The position numbers and the translations under genes are program-made. This document shows, piece after piece, positions 52,266-61,146 of a stretch of DNA of 64,000 bases (the first letter of the stretch is position 1; each line of letters opens with the position of its first letter). Origin of the DNA: Actinacidiphila sp. DG2A-62. Its GTDB lineage: Bacteria > Actinomycetota > Actinomycetes > Streptomycetales > Streptomycetaceae. The notes under the pieces were generated by a model, which saw only the letters and a list, made by a program, of their open reading frames with translations, was not told where the DNA came from and did no database searches. The stretch lies in contig NZ_JAYMGI010000002.1 in assembly GCF_035825295.1 (NCBI RefSeq), forward strand, positions 4,345,001 through 4,409,000, read 5' to 3'.

Positions 52266-53987
52266 GGTCGGCCGCCTCGGGGGTCGTCGTGGAAGGCGCC
52301 TGGGGGGTCGTCGCGGAAGGCGTCTCGGGGATCGTCGCGGGTTCGGCGCCGGGGTCGGCCGCCGGGGTGGCCGGGGCCTGCGGGCCACGGGCGAGAATGT
52401 AGACGAAGAGCGCGGCCATGACCGCGACGCCCGCCCACATCGCGTGCTGCCAGCCGTCGACGAAGGACTGCCGGGCGGCGTCGACCAGCGCCTGCGCGCG
52501 GGGCCGGCCGCGGGCGCGGCCTCGACGGCGTTGGCCACTCCCTCGCGGGCGCTGCGGGCGGCGCCCGGCGGCACGCCGTCGAGCCGGGAGCCGATCGCGC
52601 CGCGGTAACCCGCGGACAGCAGCGCGCCGAGCAGGGCGACGCCGAGCGCGGTGCCGAACTCGCGGGTGACGTCGTTGAGCGCGGAGGCCACGCCCTGGCG
52701 CTCACGCGGCAGGGCGCCGGTGATCGCCTCGGTCGAGGGCGTCATCGACAGCCCCATGCCGACGCCCATCGCGAGCATCCCGGGCAGCACGGACGGGTAG
52801 CCGCCGCCGACCGAGACGAACAGCGCCATCAGCGCCAGCCCGGCGCCGGCCAGCAGCACGCCCACCGCCATGGTGGCCCGCGGCCCGACCCGCGCCGCCA
52901 GCTTCGGCGCGACGCCCGACGCCGCCATCATCAGCACGGCCATCGGCATCAGCGCCAGCGTCGACAGCAGCCCGGACCAGCCCAGGACCGCCTGGAAGAA
53001 CGGGAACAGGACGACGAAGATGCCGGCCTGCACGCCGAAGACGATCAGCAGGGTGAGGGAGCCGCCGGCCAGCCGCCGCTCGCCGAACAGCCGCACGTCC
53101 AGCAGCGCGGCCTCCCGGCGGCGCAGTTCCCAGGCGGTGAAGACGACCGCGGCCAGGACGCCGGCGACCAGGGCGGCCAGCGTGGGGGCGGCCGTCCAGC
53201 CGTGTTCCGGCCCCTCCTGCAGCACGAAGATCAGCCCCACCACGGCGACCGCCGAGGCCAGCGCGCCGATGGCGTCGAAGCGGTGCCCCGGCGCCTCGCG
53301 GGAGTCGGGCACGGCCCGCAGCGTCATAGCGAGCGCGACCGCGACGAGCACGACCGGCAGCACGAACAGCCACCGCCAGCTCGCCAGGTCGACCAGCGCG
53401 GCGGACAGGAACATGCCCAGGATGCCGCCGCCGCCCGCCACGCCCGTCCACACCCCGATCGCCCGCCCGCGCTCCTCGGCGGGGAAGGTGGAGGTGATGA
53501 CGGCCAGGGTGATCGGCATGATCATCGCCGCGCCCACGCCGCCGAGCACCCGGGCGGCGAGCATCACCCCGGCCGACGGCGCAAGCCCGGCGGTCGCGCT
53601 CGCCGCGCCGAAGACCACCAGACCGGCCAGCAGCGACGGCTTGCGCCCGAGGCGGTCGCCGAGCGCGCCGAGCGGCAGCAGCAGGGCGGCCAGCGCGAGG
53701 GTGTAGACGTTGATGATCCACAGCACGGTGGTCTGCGAGGCGCCGAACGCGACGGCCAGGTCGGGCTGGGCGACGCTGAGCCCGGACACCGAGGCGATGA
53801 CGGCCATCAGCGCGACGCACACGGCGATCAGGATCGTACGGCGCTGCCGGGCGTCGGGCACGGGCGCAGACGCGGACAGGGGCGCGGACAGGGGCGCGGA
53901 AACGGGCGCGGGTGCCTGCGTGCGTCCCGCGGTGGGGTCCGGGGCGGATTCCGGGGCGGGCTCGGGGGTGGCTTCTGGAGGGGACAT
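52258..53987 (-). CDS. MFS drug exporter (DHA2 type), frameshifted
   Basis: EmrB/QacA-like exporter with 14 helices. The N-terminal Pro/Ala/Ser extension (about 45 residues) precedes helix 1. Loop 2-3 carries LGALGDRLGRKPSLL and helix 5 carries GVAGGGGILGMFLSAALV. Near 52493-52507 the frame moves: the first frame ends in Arg-rich nonsense, whereas the last helix (MWAGVAVMAALFVYILA) and a Pro/Thr/Ala tail up to a stop at 52258 are in the next frame. One lost base restores the family order RAQALVDAARQSFVDGWQHA. ATG 53987. It is divergent from an XRE-cupin regulator with only 48 bases between the starts. Confidence 0.87.
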
Positions 53988-54035
53988 GGGTGCGACGCTA
54001 AGCGGCCCTTGCGGTTCGGTCATACGATGTTGCCT

Positions 54036-54605
54036 ATGACGCAAGACGACGGTGATCTGGACGGCCTGGTGCGCAAGCGCATCCGCGCGCTGCGGGTGGC
54101 GCAGGGCTGGTCCCTGGAGGAGCTGGCCGCGCGGGCCCGGATCAGCCAGTCGACGCTGAGCCGGATCGAGAACGGGCAGCGCCGCCTCGCGCTGGACCAA
54201 CTGGTCACGCTGGCCCGGGCGCTGGACACCTCCCTGGACCAGCTGGTCGAGACCGCCGCGGACGACGTGGTCTCGTACCCGACCGTCGACGCGGCCCACG
54301 GGCAGCTGCGCTGGCTGATGAAGGCCGAGCCCGGCATGAGCGTCGTCCGCCAGCGGATGACGAACCCGCCCCCCGACAAGCTCTCGCGGATGCGCGCGCA
54401 TCCCGGCCGCGAATGGCTCGTGGTGCTGTCCGGCACCGCGATCCTGCTGCTGGGCAACCGCCGCTTCAGGATCGAGACCAACCAGGCGGCCGAGTTCCCG
54501 ACGATGCTGCCGCACGCGATCGGCACGGAGAGCGGGCCGTGCGAGATCCTCGGCATCTTCGACCGGGACGCGCGCAGGGGCCACCAGCGCGGCGCCACCG
54601 GCTGA
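54036..54605 (+). CDS. XRE-type regulator with cupin domain
   Basis: A 189-residue regulator. N-terminal XRE HTH: LVRKRIRALRVAQGWSLEEL then ISQSTLSRIENGQRRLALDQ; C-terminal cupin (about 100-185). Such HTH-cupin proteins sense small ligands and control efflux or amino-acid genes. It is divergent from the MFS exporter, so control of that exporter is likely. ATG 54036 is preferred (ATG 54027 is in frame); no ribosome site is visible, and TACGAT at 54023-54028 would place transcription start at the ATG, a leaderless arrangement. Confidence 0.87.
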   Translation: MTQDDGDLDGLVRKRIRALRVAQGWSLEELAARARISQSTLSRIENGQRRLALDQLVTLARALDTSLDQLVETAADDVVSYPTVDAAHGQLRWLMKAEPGMSVVRQRMTNPPPDKLSRMRAHPGREWLVVLSGTAILLLGNRRFRIETNQAAEFPTMLPHAIGTESGPCEILGIFDRDARRGHQRGATG

Positions 54606-54735
54606 GCCCGCCGCGGGCGGCCGAGTCCTCACGCTCCGCCGGGATTCTTGCGCGTACGGCAGCCCGCGCGGCCGTCGTCTTGCGGATACCGGAACCCGTA
54701 CGGCCGCGGGCGGGCGCCGCGCCTAGCGTGGCCGC

Positions 54736-55641
54736 ATGACCCACTCCCCGCGGCACGGCGCGCACCCGTCCCACCAGCACAGCCACGGCGACCTGCCCGG
54801 CGGGCCCAGCGGACCCGGCGAGGTCGATCAGGGCGACCTCACCGACCTCGCCGACCTCCTCGACCTGGACGCCGACGTGCTCGGCGGCCACATCGCGGGC
54901 GTCGTCGCGTCGCTGCCCGTGCGGTCGGCCCCCCGCGCCGTCGTGGACCTGGGCTGCGGGACCGGCGCGGGCGCCTTCGCGCTGCTGCGGCGCTTCCCCG
55001 CCACGACCGTGACCGCCGTCGACTCCTCGCCCGCGCACCTGGACCGGCTGCGCGAGAAGGCCGCCGCCCGAGGGGTGGCCGGGCAGGTGCGGATCATACG
55101 GGCCGACCTCGACGCGCCGCGGTGGCCCGACCTCGGCGCGCCCGACCTCGTCTGGGCGTCGGCCTCGCTGCACCACGTCGCCGAGCCGGAGCGGGCGCTG
55201 CGCCGGGTCAGGGACCTGCTGGCGCCCGGCGGTCTGCTCGCCGTGCTGGAGCTGGCCGGCTTCCCGCGCTTCCTGCCGCCGGACGCGCCCGAGGAGCGGC
55301 CCGGCCTGGAGGAGCGCTGCCACGCCGCGCTGGACCACCACCACGCCGGGCAGACGCCCCACCGCGGCGCCGACTGGGGTCCGATGCTGGCCGCCGCCGG
55401 CTTCACCGTCGAGGACGCGCGCACCCTGGACGTCGACATTCCCGCGTCCGCCGATCCCGCGGTCGGCCGCTACGCCCTGCACAGCCTGGCCCGGGTGCGC
55501 GCGGCCGCTGCCCCGCTGGTGTCCGCGGAGGACCTCGCCGCCCTGGACGCGCTGCTCGACACGGACGGTCCGCGCGGCCTGCTCAGCCGCCGCGACCTGG
55601 GCGTTCGTACCACCCGCTCGCTGTGGGCGGCCCGGGCCTGA
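54736..55641 (+). CDS. Class I SAM-dependent methyltransferase
   Basis: A 301-residue methyltransferase. Motif I is AVVDLGCGTGAGAF; motif II/III regions VTAVDSSPAHLDRL and DLVWASASLHHVAEPERALR are as in the methyltransferase 11/25 families. A His-rich N-terminus (MTHSPRHGAHPSHQHSHGD) is unusual and could bind metal or be disordered. Acceptor unknown. It is preceded by a 130-base gap and followed by the HicB-like gene region. Confidence 0.87.
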   Translation: MTHSPRHGAHPSHQHSHGDLPGGPSGPGEVDQGDLTDLADLLDLDADVLGGHIAGVVASLPVRSAPRAVVDLGCGTGAGAFALLRRFPATTVTAVDSSPAHLDRLREKAAARGVAGQVRIIRADLDAPRWPDLGAPDLVWASASLHHVAEPERALRRVRDLLAPGGLLAVLELAGFPRFLPPDAPEERPGLEERCHAALDHHHAGQTPHRGADWGPMLAAAGFTVEDARTLDVDIPASADPAVGRYALHSLARVRAAAAPLVSAEDLAALDALLDTDGPRGLLSRRDLGVRTTRSLWAARA

Positions 55642-55732
55642 GCCGACGGCTGAGCCTGCGCCCGAGCCGACGCCGGGGCGAACGCGGGGGCCGACGCGGG
55701 GGCCGCCCCACCCGCGTGACACTCGTACCGCG

Positions 55733-55811
55733 CCATCGGTGGCACCACGTGATGCCATGTGGCGCCACTAAGCGCTTGCGCATGGTACCACAGTGATGCC
55801 ACTATGGCGCT
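55733..55811. promoter_or_regulatory. Repeated operator-like sites at the HicB-like gene
   Basis: TGATGCCATGTGGCGCCA (55748-55765) and TGATGCCACTATGGCGCTA (about 55793-55811) are two related, imperfectly palindromic copies of the pattern TGATGCCA...TGGCGC. A further GGTGGCACCA lies at 55739-55748. The second copy abuts the ATG at 55812, so binding there would block both transcription and translation starts. CACTAT may be a -10 box (55799-55804), suggesting a leaderless mRNA. Confidence 0.6.
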
Positions 55812-56351
55812 ATGGACCTCACGCCGTATGTCGAGAACCTCCACCGCGAACTCGCCGTGGCCGCCGAAGCCGGCGGGGACGACGCCCGCGCGCTGGCCGA
55901 GCGCCTCACCGCACCGCTGGAGTCGGCGACCCGCCTGACCCTGCTCACCGTGCTCTCCGCCGCGATGGCCGAGGTCACCAGCGAACTGGCCCCCGGCTCG
56001 GTGGACGTACGGCTGCGCGGGCTCGACCCCGACTTCGTGGTGACGCCGCCGCCCGTCGAGGAAGCAACCGCCGCGCCCGCCGGACCCCCCACATCCGCCG
56101 GACCCGCCGCGCCTGCGGAGCCGTTCGCCGCGCAGCACCCCGCCGACGGCGACGACGGCGGCACCGCCCGCGTCAACCTGCGGCTGCCCACCCAGCTCAA
56201 GGCCCGCGCCGAGGAGGCCGCCGCGCGCGAGGGCCTGTCGGTCAACGCCTGGCTGGTGCGGGCCGTGTCGGCCGCGGTCGACGGCGGCGCGCGACCGCGT
56301 ACGGAGAAGACCCGCGGCGTCGGCCAGAGCTTCACGGGATGGGTGCGCTAG
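55812..56351 (+). CDS. HicB-like antitoxin/regulator with ribbon-helix-helix domain
   Basis: A 179-residue protein. The C-terminal part ARVNLRLPTQLKARAEEAAA, REGLSVNAWLVRAVSAAV is the Arc/HicB-type ribbon-helix-helix DNA-binding domain. The N-terminal half (about 1-75) is helical with an Ala/Pro linker after it. No HicA toxin gene adjoins it, so it is either a solo antitoxin or a plain regulator, as in other Streptomyces near this locus. ATG 55812 is the first Met. Upstream repeats indicate autorepression. Confidence 0.82.
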   Translation: MDLTPYVENLHRELAVAAEAGGDDARALAERLTAPLESATRLTLLTVLSAAMAEVTSELAPGSVDVRLRGLDPDFVVTPPPVEEATAAPAGPPTSAGPAAPAEPFAAQHPADGDDGGTARVNLRLPTQLKARAEEAAAREGLSVNAWLVRAVSAAVDGGARPRTEKTRGVGQSFTGWVR

Positions 56352-56513
56352 CCGAGCCGTCCCGTTCCGGCGCTCCGCGCGCTCCGGACACCCCGCGGCT
56401 CCGCGCCGCCACCCCGTCCGTCACACCACGCTCAGCGCACCCTCCTTCACGTCTCCCGCGCACCACACCTGACCTGCGGGGACGATCCGACGACCCAAGA
56501 GGACGCCACAGCC

Positions 56514-57359
56514 ATGCCTACTTTCGACACCCCCGAGCCCATCTCCGCCACCGCCCACGTCGGCGCCGGCTCCCTCCGCTTCACCGCGGGCGACCGCCCC
56601 GAGACCGTCGTCGAGGTGCGGCCCCGCGACCCGAAGCGGACCAAGGACGTACGGGCCGCCGAGCAGACCGAGGTCGCGTACGCCGGCGGTGTGCTGACCA
56701 TCAGGACCCGCGAGCGCTCCTTCATCGGCCCGACCGGCGCCGTGGACGTCACCGTCGACCTGCCCGCGGGCTCGCGCGTCGAGGCGACCGGCTCCTGGAC
56801 CGACGTGTCCGGCGAGGGCCGGCTCGGCGAGGTCCGGGTGAAGACCTCGGGCGGCGAGGTCCGGCTCGACACCACGGGCCCGCTGCATCTGAAGGCCTCG
56901 CACAGCGCGGTCGTCGTCGAGCGGATCGAGGGCGCCGCCGAGGTCACCACCAGTTTCGCCGGCCTGCGGATCGGCAGCGTCGAGGGCACCGCGGTGCTGA
57001 AGAACTCGCACGGCACCACGAGCGTCGGCGCCGTCACCGGCGACCTGCGGGTCAGCGGCGCGCACGGCGACATCGACATCGCGCGCGCCGAGGGCTCGGT
57101 CACCGCCACCACGGCGTACGGCGCGCTCCGGCTCGCCGATGTCGCCCGCGGCAGCGTCCGGTTGGAGACCGACTACGGCGCGATCGAGGTCGGCATCCGG
57201 GAGGGCACCGCCGCGTGGGTCGACGCCGAGTCGGGGTACGGGCAGGTGCGCAACGCGCTGGACGCGGCCGGGGCGCCGGGCGCCGGCGAGGACACCGTGG
57301 AGGTCCGGGCCAGGACCCGGCACGGCAACATCGACCTGCTGCGGGCGGCGCGCGGCTGA
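56514..57359 (+). CDS. DUF4097-type beta-helix protein
   Basis: A 281-residue protein made of repeating short beta strands (GEVRVKTSGGEVRLDTTG, VTGDLRVSGAHGDIDIARAE, AYGALRLADVARGSVRLETD), the DUF4097/adhesin-like family that forms a beta-solenoid. No signal peptide, so cytoplasmic. It follows the HicB-like gene by 162 bases and may share its promoter. Often an ABC ATPase follows in Streptomyces; it is absent here, which is worth noting. Function unknown. Confidence 0.8.
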   Translation: MPTFDTPEPISATAHVGAGSLRFTAGDRPETVVEVRPRDPKRTKDVRAAEQTEVAYAGGVLTIRTRERSFIGPTGAVDVTVDLPAGSRVEATGSWTDVSGEGRLGEVRVKTSGGEVRLDTTGPLHLKASHSAVVVERIEGAAEVTTSFAGLRIGSVEGTAVLKNSHGTTSVGAVTGDLRVSGAHGDIDIARAEGSVTATTAYGALRLADVARGSVRLETDYGAIEVGIREGTAAWVDAESGYGQVRNALDAAGAPGAGEDTVEVRARTRHGNIDLLRAARG

Positions 57360-57433
57360 TCCGCCTCCGCGCGGCGGCCGGGCCCGGTGGCGGAGCGAGT
57401 CGTTCCGGCACCGGGCCGCGCACTGCCTCGGCG

Positions 57434-57505
57434 GGCCGCGCGTGCTCCGCCGCACATGCGTGCCCCGCCGGCCGCGCGTGCTCCGCCGCACATGCGTACC
57501 CCGCC
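57434..57505. repeat. 36-bp direct repeat
   Basis: Two copies (57434 and 57470) share GGCCGCGCGTGCTCCGCCGC and ACATGCGT(G/A)CCCCGCC, in the gap between the convergent DUF4097 and XRE genes. Period is a multiple of three. Confidence 0.8.
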
Positions 57506-57540
57506 GGACGCCCGCGCCCCTCGCGGGGGCCGGCGTTCCG

Positions 57541-58377
57541 TCACCGGCGCGCGGTCAGCCGGTCCAGGGCGCTCTGGCTCTCGTCGTCCGCGGCGCGGTA
57601 GACCAGCAGCCGCTGGTCGGGGTCCTGGAGCGGCACGAGCACCTCGAAGGTCACGGCCAGCGTCCCGGCCTCGGGGTGCCGCAGCACCTTGCGCCCGCGG
57701 CCGTTGACCTTGATGTCCCCCTCCGTCCACAGCCGCGCGAACTGGTCGTCGTGGGTGGTGAACTCGGCGATGAGGTCGATCAGCGCCTCGTCCTGCGGAT
57801 GCGCGGCCCACGCGGCGCGCAGGTGGGCGATCCCCTCGCGCACGACGCGCTCACGGTCCACGTAGAACCGCTGGATCTCCGGATGCATCAGGCACAGCCA
57901 CATCGCGTTGCGCCGCTGCGGCGGCAGGGTGCCGAAGTCCAGCAGCAGCCGCGCCATCTCCGCGTTCCACGCCAGGATGTCGTAGCGGTGGTTCATCAGC
58001 ATGGCCGGCAGCGGTGACAGGTCCGCGACCAGCCCGGCCAGCGGCGGCGGTGCGACGGTGGCCGGCTCGTCGGCGGTGGGCGGGCGCTGCCCGGCCAGGT
58101 TGAAGAGGTACGCGCGCTCGCCCGGGGCCAGGCGCAGCGCCCGGGCCAGCGCCTCCACCACGTCCGCCGACGGCCGCAGCCCGCGGCCCTGTTCCAGCCG
58201 CACGATGTAGTCGGTGCTGACCCCGGCCAGCTCGGCGACTTCCTCGCGGCGCAGTCCCGGGGTGCGCCGGGGCTGCCGGCGCGACGGCAGGCCGAAGTCG
58301 TCCGGGTCCAGGCGCTCGCGCCGGTCCCGCAGGAAGACGGCCATCTCCTGCGTCGCGTCCACGGTGCGGGTGGTCAT
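57541..58377 (-). CDS. XRE-type regulator with MmyB-like ligand domain
   Basis: A 278-residue regulator. N-terminal HTH: RTPGLRREEVAELAGVSTDY then IVRLEQGRGLRPSADVVEAL; the C-terminal domain begins about residue 110 (NHRYDILAWNAEMARLL) and matches the MmyB-like family, which binds fatty-acid-type ligands in some actinobacterial relatives. ATG 58377 is preferred since the HTH begins at the usual distance. It is divergent from the aldo-keto reductase, a common pairing that implies control of that gene. Confidence 0.9.
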   Translation of the reverse strand: MTTRTVDATQEMAVFLRDRRERLDPDDFGLPSRRQPRRTPGLRREEVAELAGVSTDYIVRLEQGRGLRPSADVVEALARALRLAPGERAYLFNLAGQRPPTADEPATVAPPPLAGLVADLSPLPAMLMNHRYDILAWNAEMARLLLDFGTLPPQRRNAMWLCLMHPEIQRFYVDRERVVREGIAHLRAAWAAHPQDEALIDLIAEFTTHDDQFARLWTEGDIKVNGRGRKVLRHPEAGTLAVTFEVLVPLQDPDQRLLVYRAADDESQSALDRLTARR

Positions 58378-58591
58378 GCCTGATCCAACTGCCGGGGTCG
58401 GGCGGGTGTTCCCGGACGCGCCGGGCGGTGCGGGTGGGACCGGTAATCCCAGGAACGCTCCTCCCTTACCCGCGGCGCGGCGCCGTCGCAGAGTCGTTCC
58501 GTGCGGCGGCCGACCACCCAGGGCGGCCGGACGCAAGGCGCCCTGACACAGGCCGCACGCCCGGCACCACCGCAACCCCCTGGAGGACACG

Positions 58592-59665
58592 ATGCCCGTC
58601 ACCACCCTCGACACCTACCGGCTGCTGGGCCGCTCGGGACTGCGCGTCTCGCCGCTGGCGCTGGGCGCGGCGACCTTCGGCACCGAGTGGGGCTGGGGCG
58701 CGGAGCGAGACCAGGCCCGCGCGCTGTTCGACCGCTACGTCGAGCGCGGCGGCAACTTCGTCGACACCGCCGACACGTACACCGGCGGCAGCTCCGAGCG
58801 CCTGCTGGGCGAGTTCACCCGGGACGGCCGGGAGAGCCTGGTGCTGGCCACGAAGTACTCGACGCTGCGCCGCCCCGGCGACCCCAACGCCACGGGCGCC
58901 GGCCGCAAGAACCTGTTCGCCTCGGTGGAGGCGAGCCTGCGACGGCTGCGGACGGACTACCTCGACCTGCTCTACCTGCACGTGTGGGACGACGCGACGC
59001 CGGTCGAGGAGATCCTGCGCGGCATGGACGACCTGGTCCGCCAGGGCAAGGTGCTCCACGTGGCGATCTGCAACACGCCCGCCTGGCAGGCGTCGCGCAT
59101 GCAGGCGATCGCCCAGCTGCGCGGATGGGCGCCGCTGATCGCGCTGCAGACCGAGTACAACCTGGTCGAGCGCGGCGCGGAGCGCGACCTGATCCCCATG
59201 GCGCGCGAGATGGGGCTCGGCGTGGTCCCGTTCTCGCCGCTGGCCGGCGGGGTGCTGACCGGGAAGTACAGCCGGGCCGACCTGACCGCGACGGCGGCGG
59301 ACCTCGCGTCGGGCGACAGCGCCCGCAAGGGGTTCAACGTCGCGCTGGGAGCGGTCACCGAACGCAGCCTCGCCGTCGCGGACGCCGTCAAGGAGGTGGC
59401 GGCGGAGCTGGGCCGGACCCCGGCGCAGGTCGGCCTGGCCTGGACGCTGCACAACCCCGACGTGACGGCGCCGATCATCGGCGCCCGCACCCCCGCCCAG
59501 CTGGACGACAACCTCGGCGCCCTCGACGTCGACCTCTCCGCCGACCACCTGGCCCGCTTGGACACGGCGAGCGCGATCCCCCTCGGCCTCCCGCACGACC
59601 TGCTGGCCGGCGACCACATCCGCCAGGTCACCCGCGGCACCCTGAAACTCACCCCCCGCCGGTGA
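58592..59665 (+). CDS. Aldo/keto reductase
   Basis: NADPH-dependent (alpha/beta)8 reductase of 357 residues. Catalytic tetrad: Asp and Tyr in NFVDTADTYTGG, Lys in VLATKYSTL and His in LLYLHVWD. Nucleotide-binding C-terminus: PIIGARTPAQLDDNLGALDV. The group corresponds to bacterial AKRs acting on sugars or xenobiotic carbonyls. ATG 58592 has GGAGG at 58580-58584. It is divergent from the MmyB-like regulator, with 214 bases between. Confidence 0.92.
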   Translation: MPVTTLDTYRLLGRSGLRVSPLALGAATFGTEWGWGAERDQARALFDRYVERGGNFVDTADTYTGGSSERLLGEFTRDGRESLVLATKYSTLRRPGDPNATGAGRKNLFASVEASLRRLRTDYLDLLYLHVWDDATPVEEILRGMDDLVRQGKVLHVAICNTPAWQASRMQAIAQLRGWAPLIALQTEYNLVERGAERDLIPMAREMGLGVVPFSPLAGGVLTGKYSRADLTATAADLASGDSARKGFNVALGAVTERSLAVADAVKEVAAELGRTPAQVGLAWTLHNPDVTAPIIGARTPAQLDDNLGALDVDLSADHLARLDTASAIPLGLPHDLLAGDHIRQVTRGTLKLTPRR

Positions 59666-59763
59666 GCCGTGCGCGGGCCACGGCGTCGCGCCGCCCCGCC
59701 GCAGGAGTACCGCCGTGCGGTCCGCCGCCCGCCGCCGAGCCGGTGGGGCCGGCGGCGGCGCCC

Positions 59764-59835
59764 GGTCACCAGGTGGCCGCCCCGCCTGGTCACGAGGTGG
59801 CCGCCCCGGCTGGTCACCAGGTGGCCGCCCCGGTC
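59764..59835. repeat. 24-bp tandem repeat at the 3' end of a small gene
   Basis: Three units (59764, 59788, 59812) of GGTCACCAGGTGGCCGCCCC plus GCCT. On the - strand each unit reads Gly-Ala-Ala-Thr-Trp/Ser-stop, so every unit ends the frame. The convergent reductase ends just before it. Confidence 0.8.
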
Positions 59836-60128
59836 TCCGGGATTTTGTCGAAGGTGTCAGGAAGGACGTCGAGCAGACCCCAGATGTGCTCGCCGGTGCT
59901 GACGGTCAGCAGTTGCTGGCACCTCCACTGCAGCGGCACCTCGGGACGGTGCGTGAGCCGCTGCACGAGTGTCGGGAACAGATAGTGCGTCGCTTCTGCG
60001 GCGAGGTGCTCTCGTAGCCAGTCGACCGGGAGCCGCTGGCTGAAGCCATGCAGGGTGGCCTCCTGGGCCAGGCCCAGGAGCTGAGCGGTGTCGACGGCTC
60101 GGACGGTACGGGGAAGGGTCGGGGTCAT
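59814..60128 (-). CDS. Small hypothetical protein
   Basis: Not recognised. A 104-residue product with a helical, partly basic N-terminal half (RAVDTAQLLGLAQEATLHGF) and a helix VDWLREHLAAEATHYLFPTL, then Trp/Gln-rich segment VPLQWRCQQLLTVSTGEHIW. Its last five residues GAATW and stop come from a 24-bp repeat. An ATG 60128 start is plausible. It may be a decayed or lineage-specific gene, as base composition is less GC-rich than its surroundings. Confidence 0.45.
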   Translation of the reverse strand: MTPTLPRTVRAVDTAQLLGLAQEATLHGFSQRLPVDWLREHLAAEATHYLFPTLVQRLTHRPEVPLQWRCQQLLTVSTGEHIWGLLDVLPDTFDKIPETGAATW

Positions 60129-60167
60129 GTCGCGATGATGCCAAGAAGCCAGTGCGGCGCCGAGAGG

Positions 60168-60470
60168 TCAGCTGGTCCGGGATGCGATCTGCTGACGGGC
60201 AGGGCCCCAGACGTCCTCGAACTCCTCGAAGGTGAGTTGTTCGGGGTCGTGGCCTTCCCATTCCGAGACGGGCAGCTCGGCGGTGATCCCGAATCTGCTG
60301 TCGTACTCATCGAGGTGCCCTGCGTCGCGGGCCCGCTGCCACTCGGCGAGGGAAGCAGCCGCGATCGGGATCAGCTCTGGCCCTTCGAGTTCGACCTGCC
60401 GGATCACCCAGCCTTCGGCGTCGACCTCGAAGTAGAACCAGGTGTCTTCTTCGTCCCAGTAGCAGCGCAT
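60168..60470 (-). CDS. Small acidic hypothetical protein
   Basis: Not assigned. A 100-residue product from ATG 60470: MRCYWDEEDTWFYFEVDAEG, then IRQVELEGPELIPIAAASLA and a very acidic end (EWEGHDPEQLTFEEFEDVW). Similar small acidic proteins occur in many Streptomyces genomes; immunity-type proteins can look like this but there is no toxin gene next to it. GTG 60482 and an ORF start at 60632 are alternatives. Lower-GC patch. Confidence 0.6.
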   Translation of the reverse strand: MRCYWDEEDTWFYFEVDAEGWVIRQVELEGPELIPIAAASLAEWQRARDAGHLDEYDSRFGITAELPVSEWEGHDPEQLTFEEFEDVWGPARQQIASRTS

Positions 60471-60528
60471 CCAGGTGGTCACCAGGCCATGATGCCGGGC
60501 CAGATGCGCCGCCGTACTCCGCTCTACC

Positions 60529-60864
60529 TCATGACTGGGCGATGAATCCTGCGGATCGGTCGAGCTGGAAAGGAGAGCCGACCCGGGTCGGATCCCAGCC
60601 TTGATGTCGTGCCTCTCGAATGCTGGCAGCAACGTGAGCCGGACGAATGGGCTCCGTCTCGACGCCCACCCAGTTGCTGGGATGGGCCTGACCGCTGGTG
60701 ACGATCAACGTCGTGCCTGGCTCGCTGCCGCTGGCCGCCTCAACAGCACAGGTCATCGGTGACCAGCAGAGTCCCTGCATGTAGGGGGGCTTCCTGCGGA
60801 TCCGCCAGCGGTACTCGATCCCGTCAACGGTTATGCGCCGGGAGCCCTTCTTGTTCAGCGCCAT
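60529..60864 (-). CDS. Conserved Streptomyces hypothetical protein
   Basis: Not functionally assigned. A 111-residue product starting ALNKKGSRRITVDGIEYRWR then a Trp/Pro-containing middle, TTLIVTSGQAHPSNWVGVET, and a tail PTRVGSPFQLDRSAGFIAQS. It looks like a family that recurs in Streptomyces, typically next to other small acidic proteins. ATG 60864 follows GGAGG at suitable spacing. It overlaps the 5' end of the preceding gene's longer alternative start. Expressed in the same direction as its neighbour. Confidence 0.68.
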   Translation of the reverse strand: MALNKKGSRRITVDGIEYRWRIRRKPPYMQGLCWSPMTCAVEAASGSEPGTTLIVTSGQAHPSNWVGVETEPIRPAHVAASIREARHQGWDPTRVGSPFQLDRSAGFIAQS

Positions 60865-61146
60865 CTTCGCCTCCTCCGCTGTTGGACTCTAGGGCCGTGC
60901 AATAGGTCCGTCTCAGCCGGAATCTTCCGGGCCGCCGGGCAGCACGCCAAAACCAGAGTGCCGTGCAGGCTGTGGTCGCCGTAGTGTCCCAGGCGAAAGG
61001 CGGTTCCAGTGGAGACCACGGTTCAGTGGATCAGGACGTCCTGGACGAAGCACTCCAGGGGCGGTGACGCTGCTGCCCGTAGGAACTCAGCGCCAACGGG
61101 GTTCCTGGTGTCACCAGTGCCGTCTTCCTTCGCCCAGGTCATCCAG
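60865..61146. other. Gap without recognised gene
   Basis: Lower-GC DNA with an ORF start at 61009 that adds a non-conserved leader to the next gene. Nothing else supported. Confidence 0.4.

Noticed and set aside
16818..55750. Other CACGTG sites (for example near 14825, 16819, 55747, 59056) as parS
   Set aside because: Their flanks do not extend the palindrome; only the five listed sites have matching arms.
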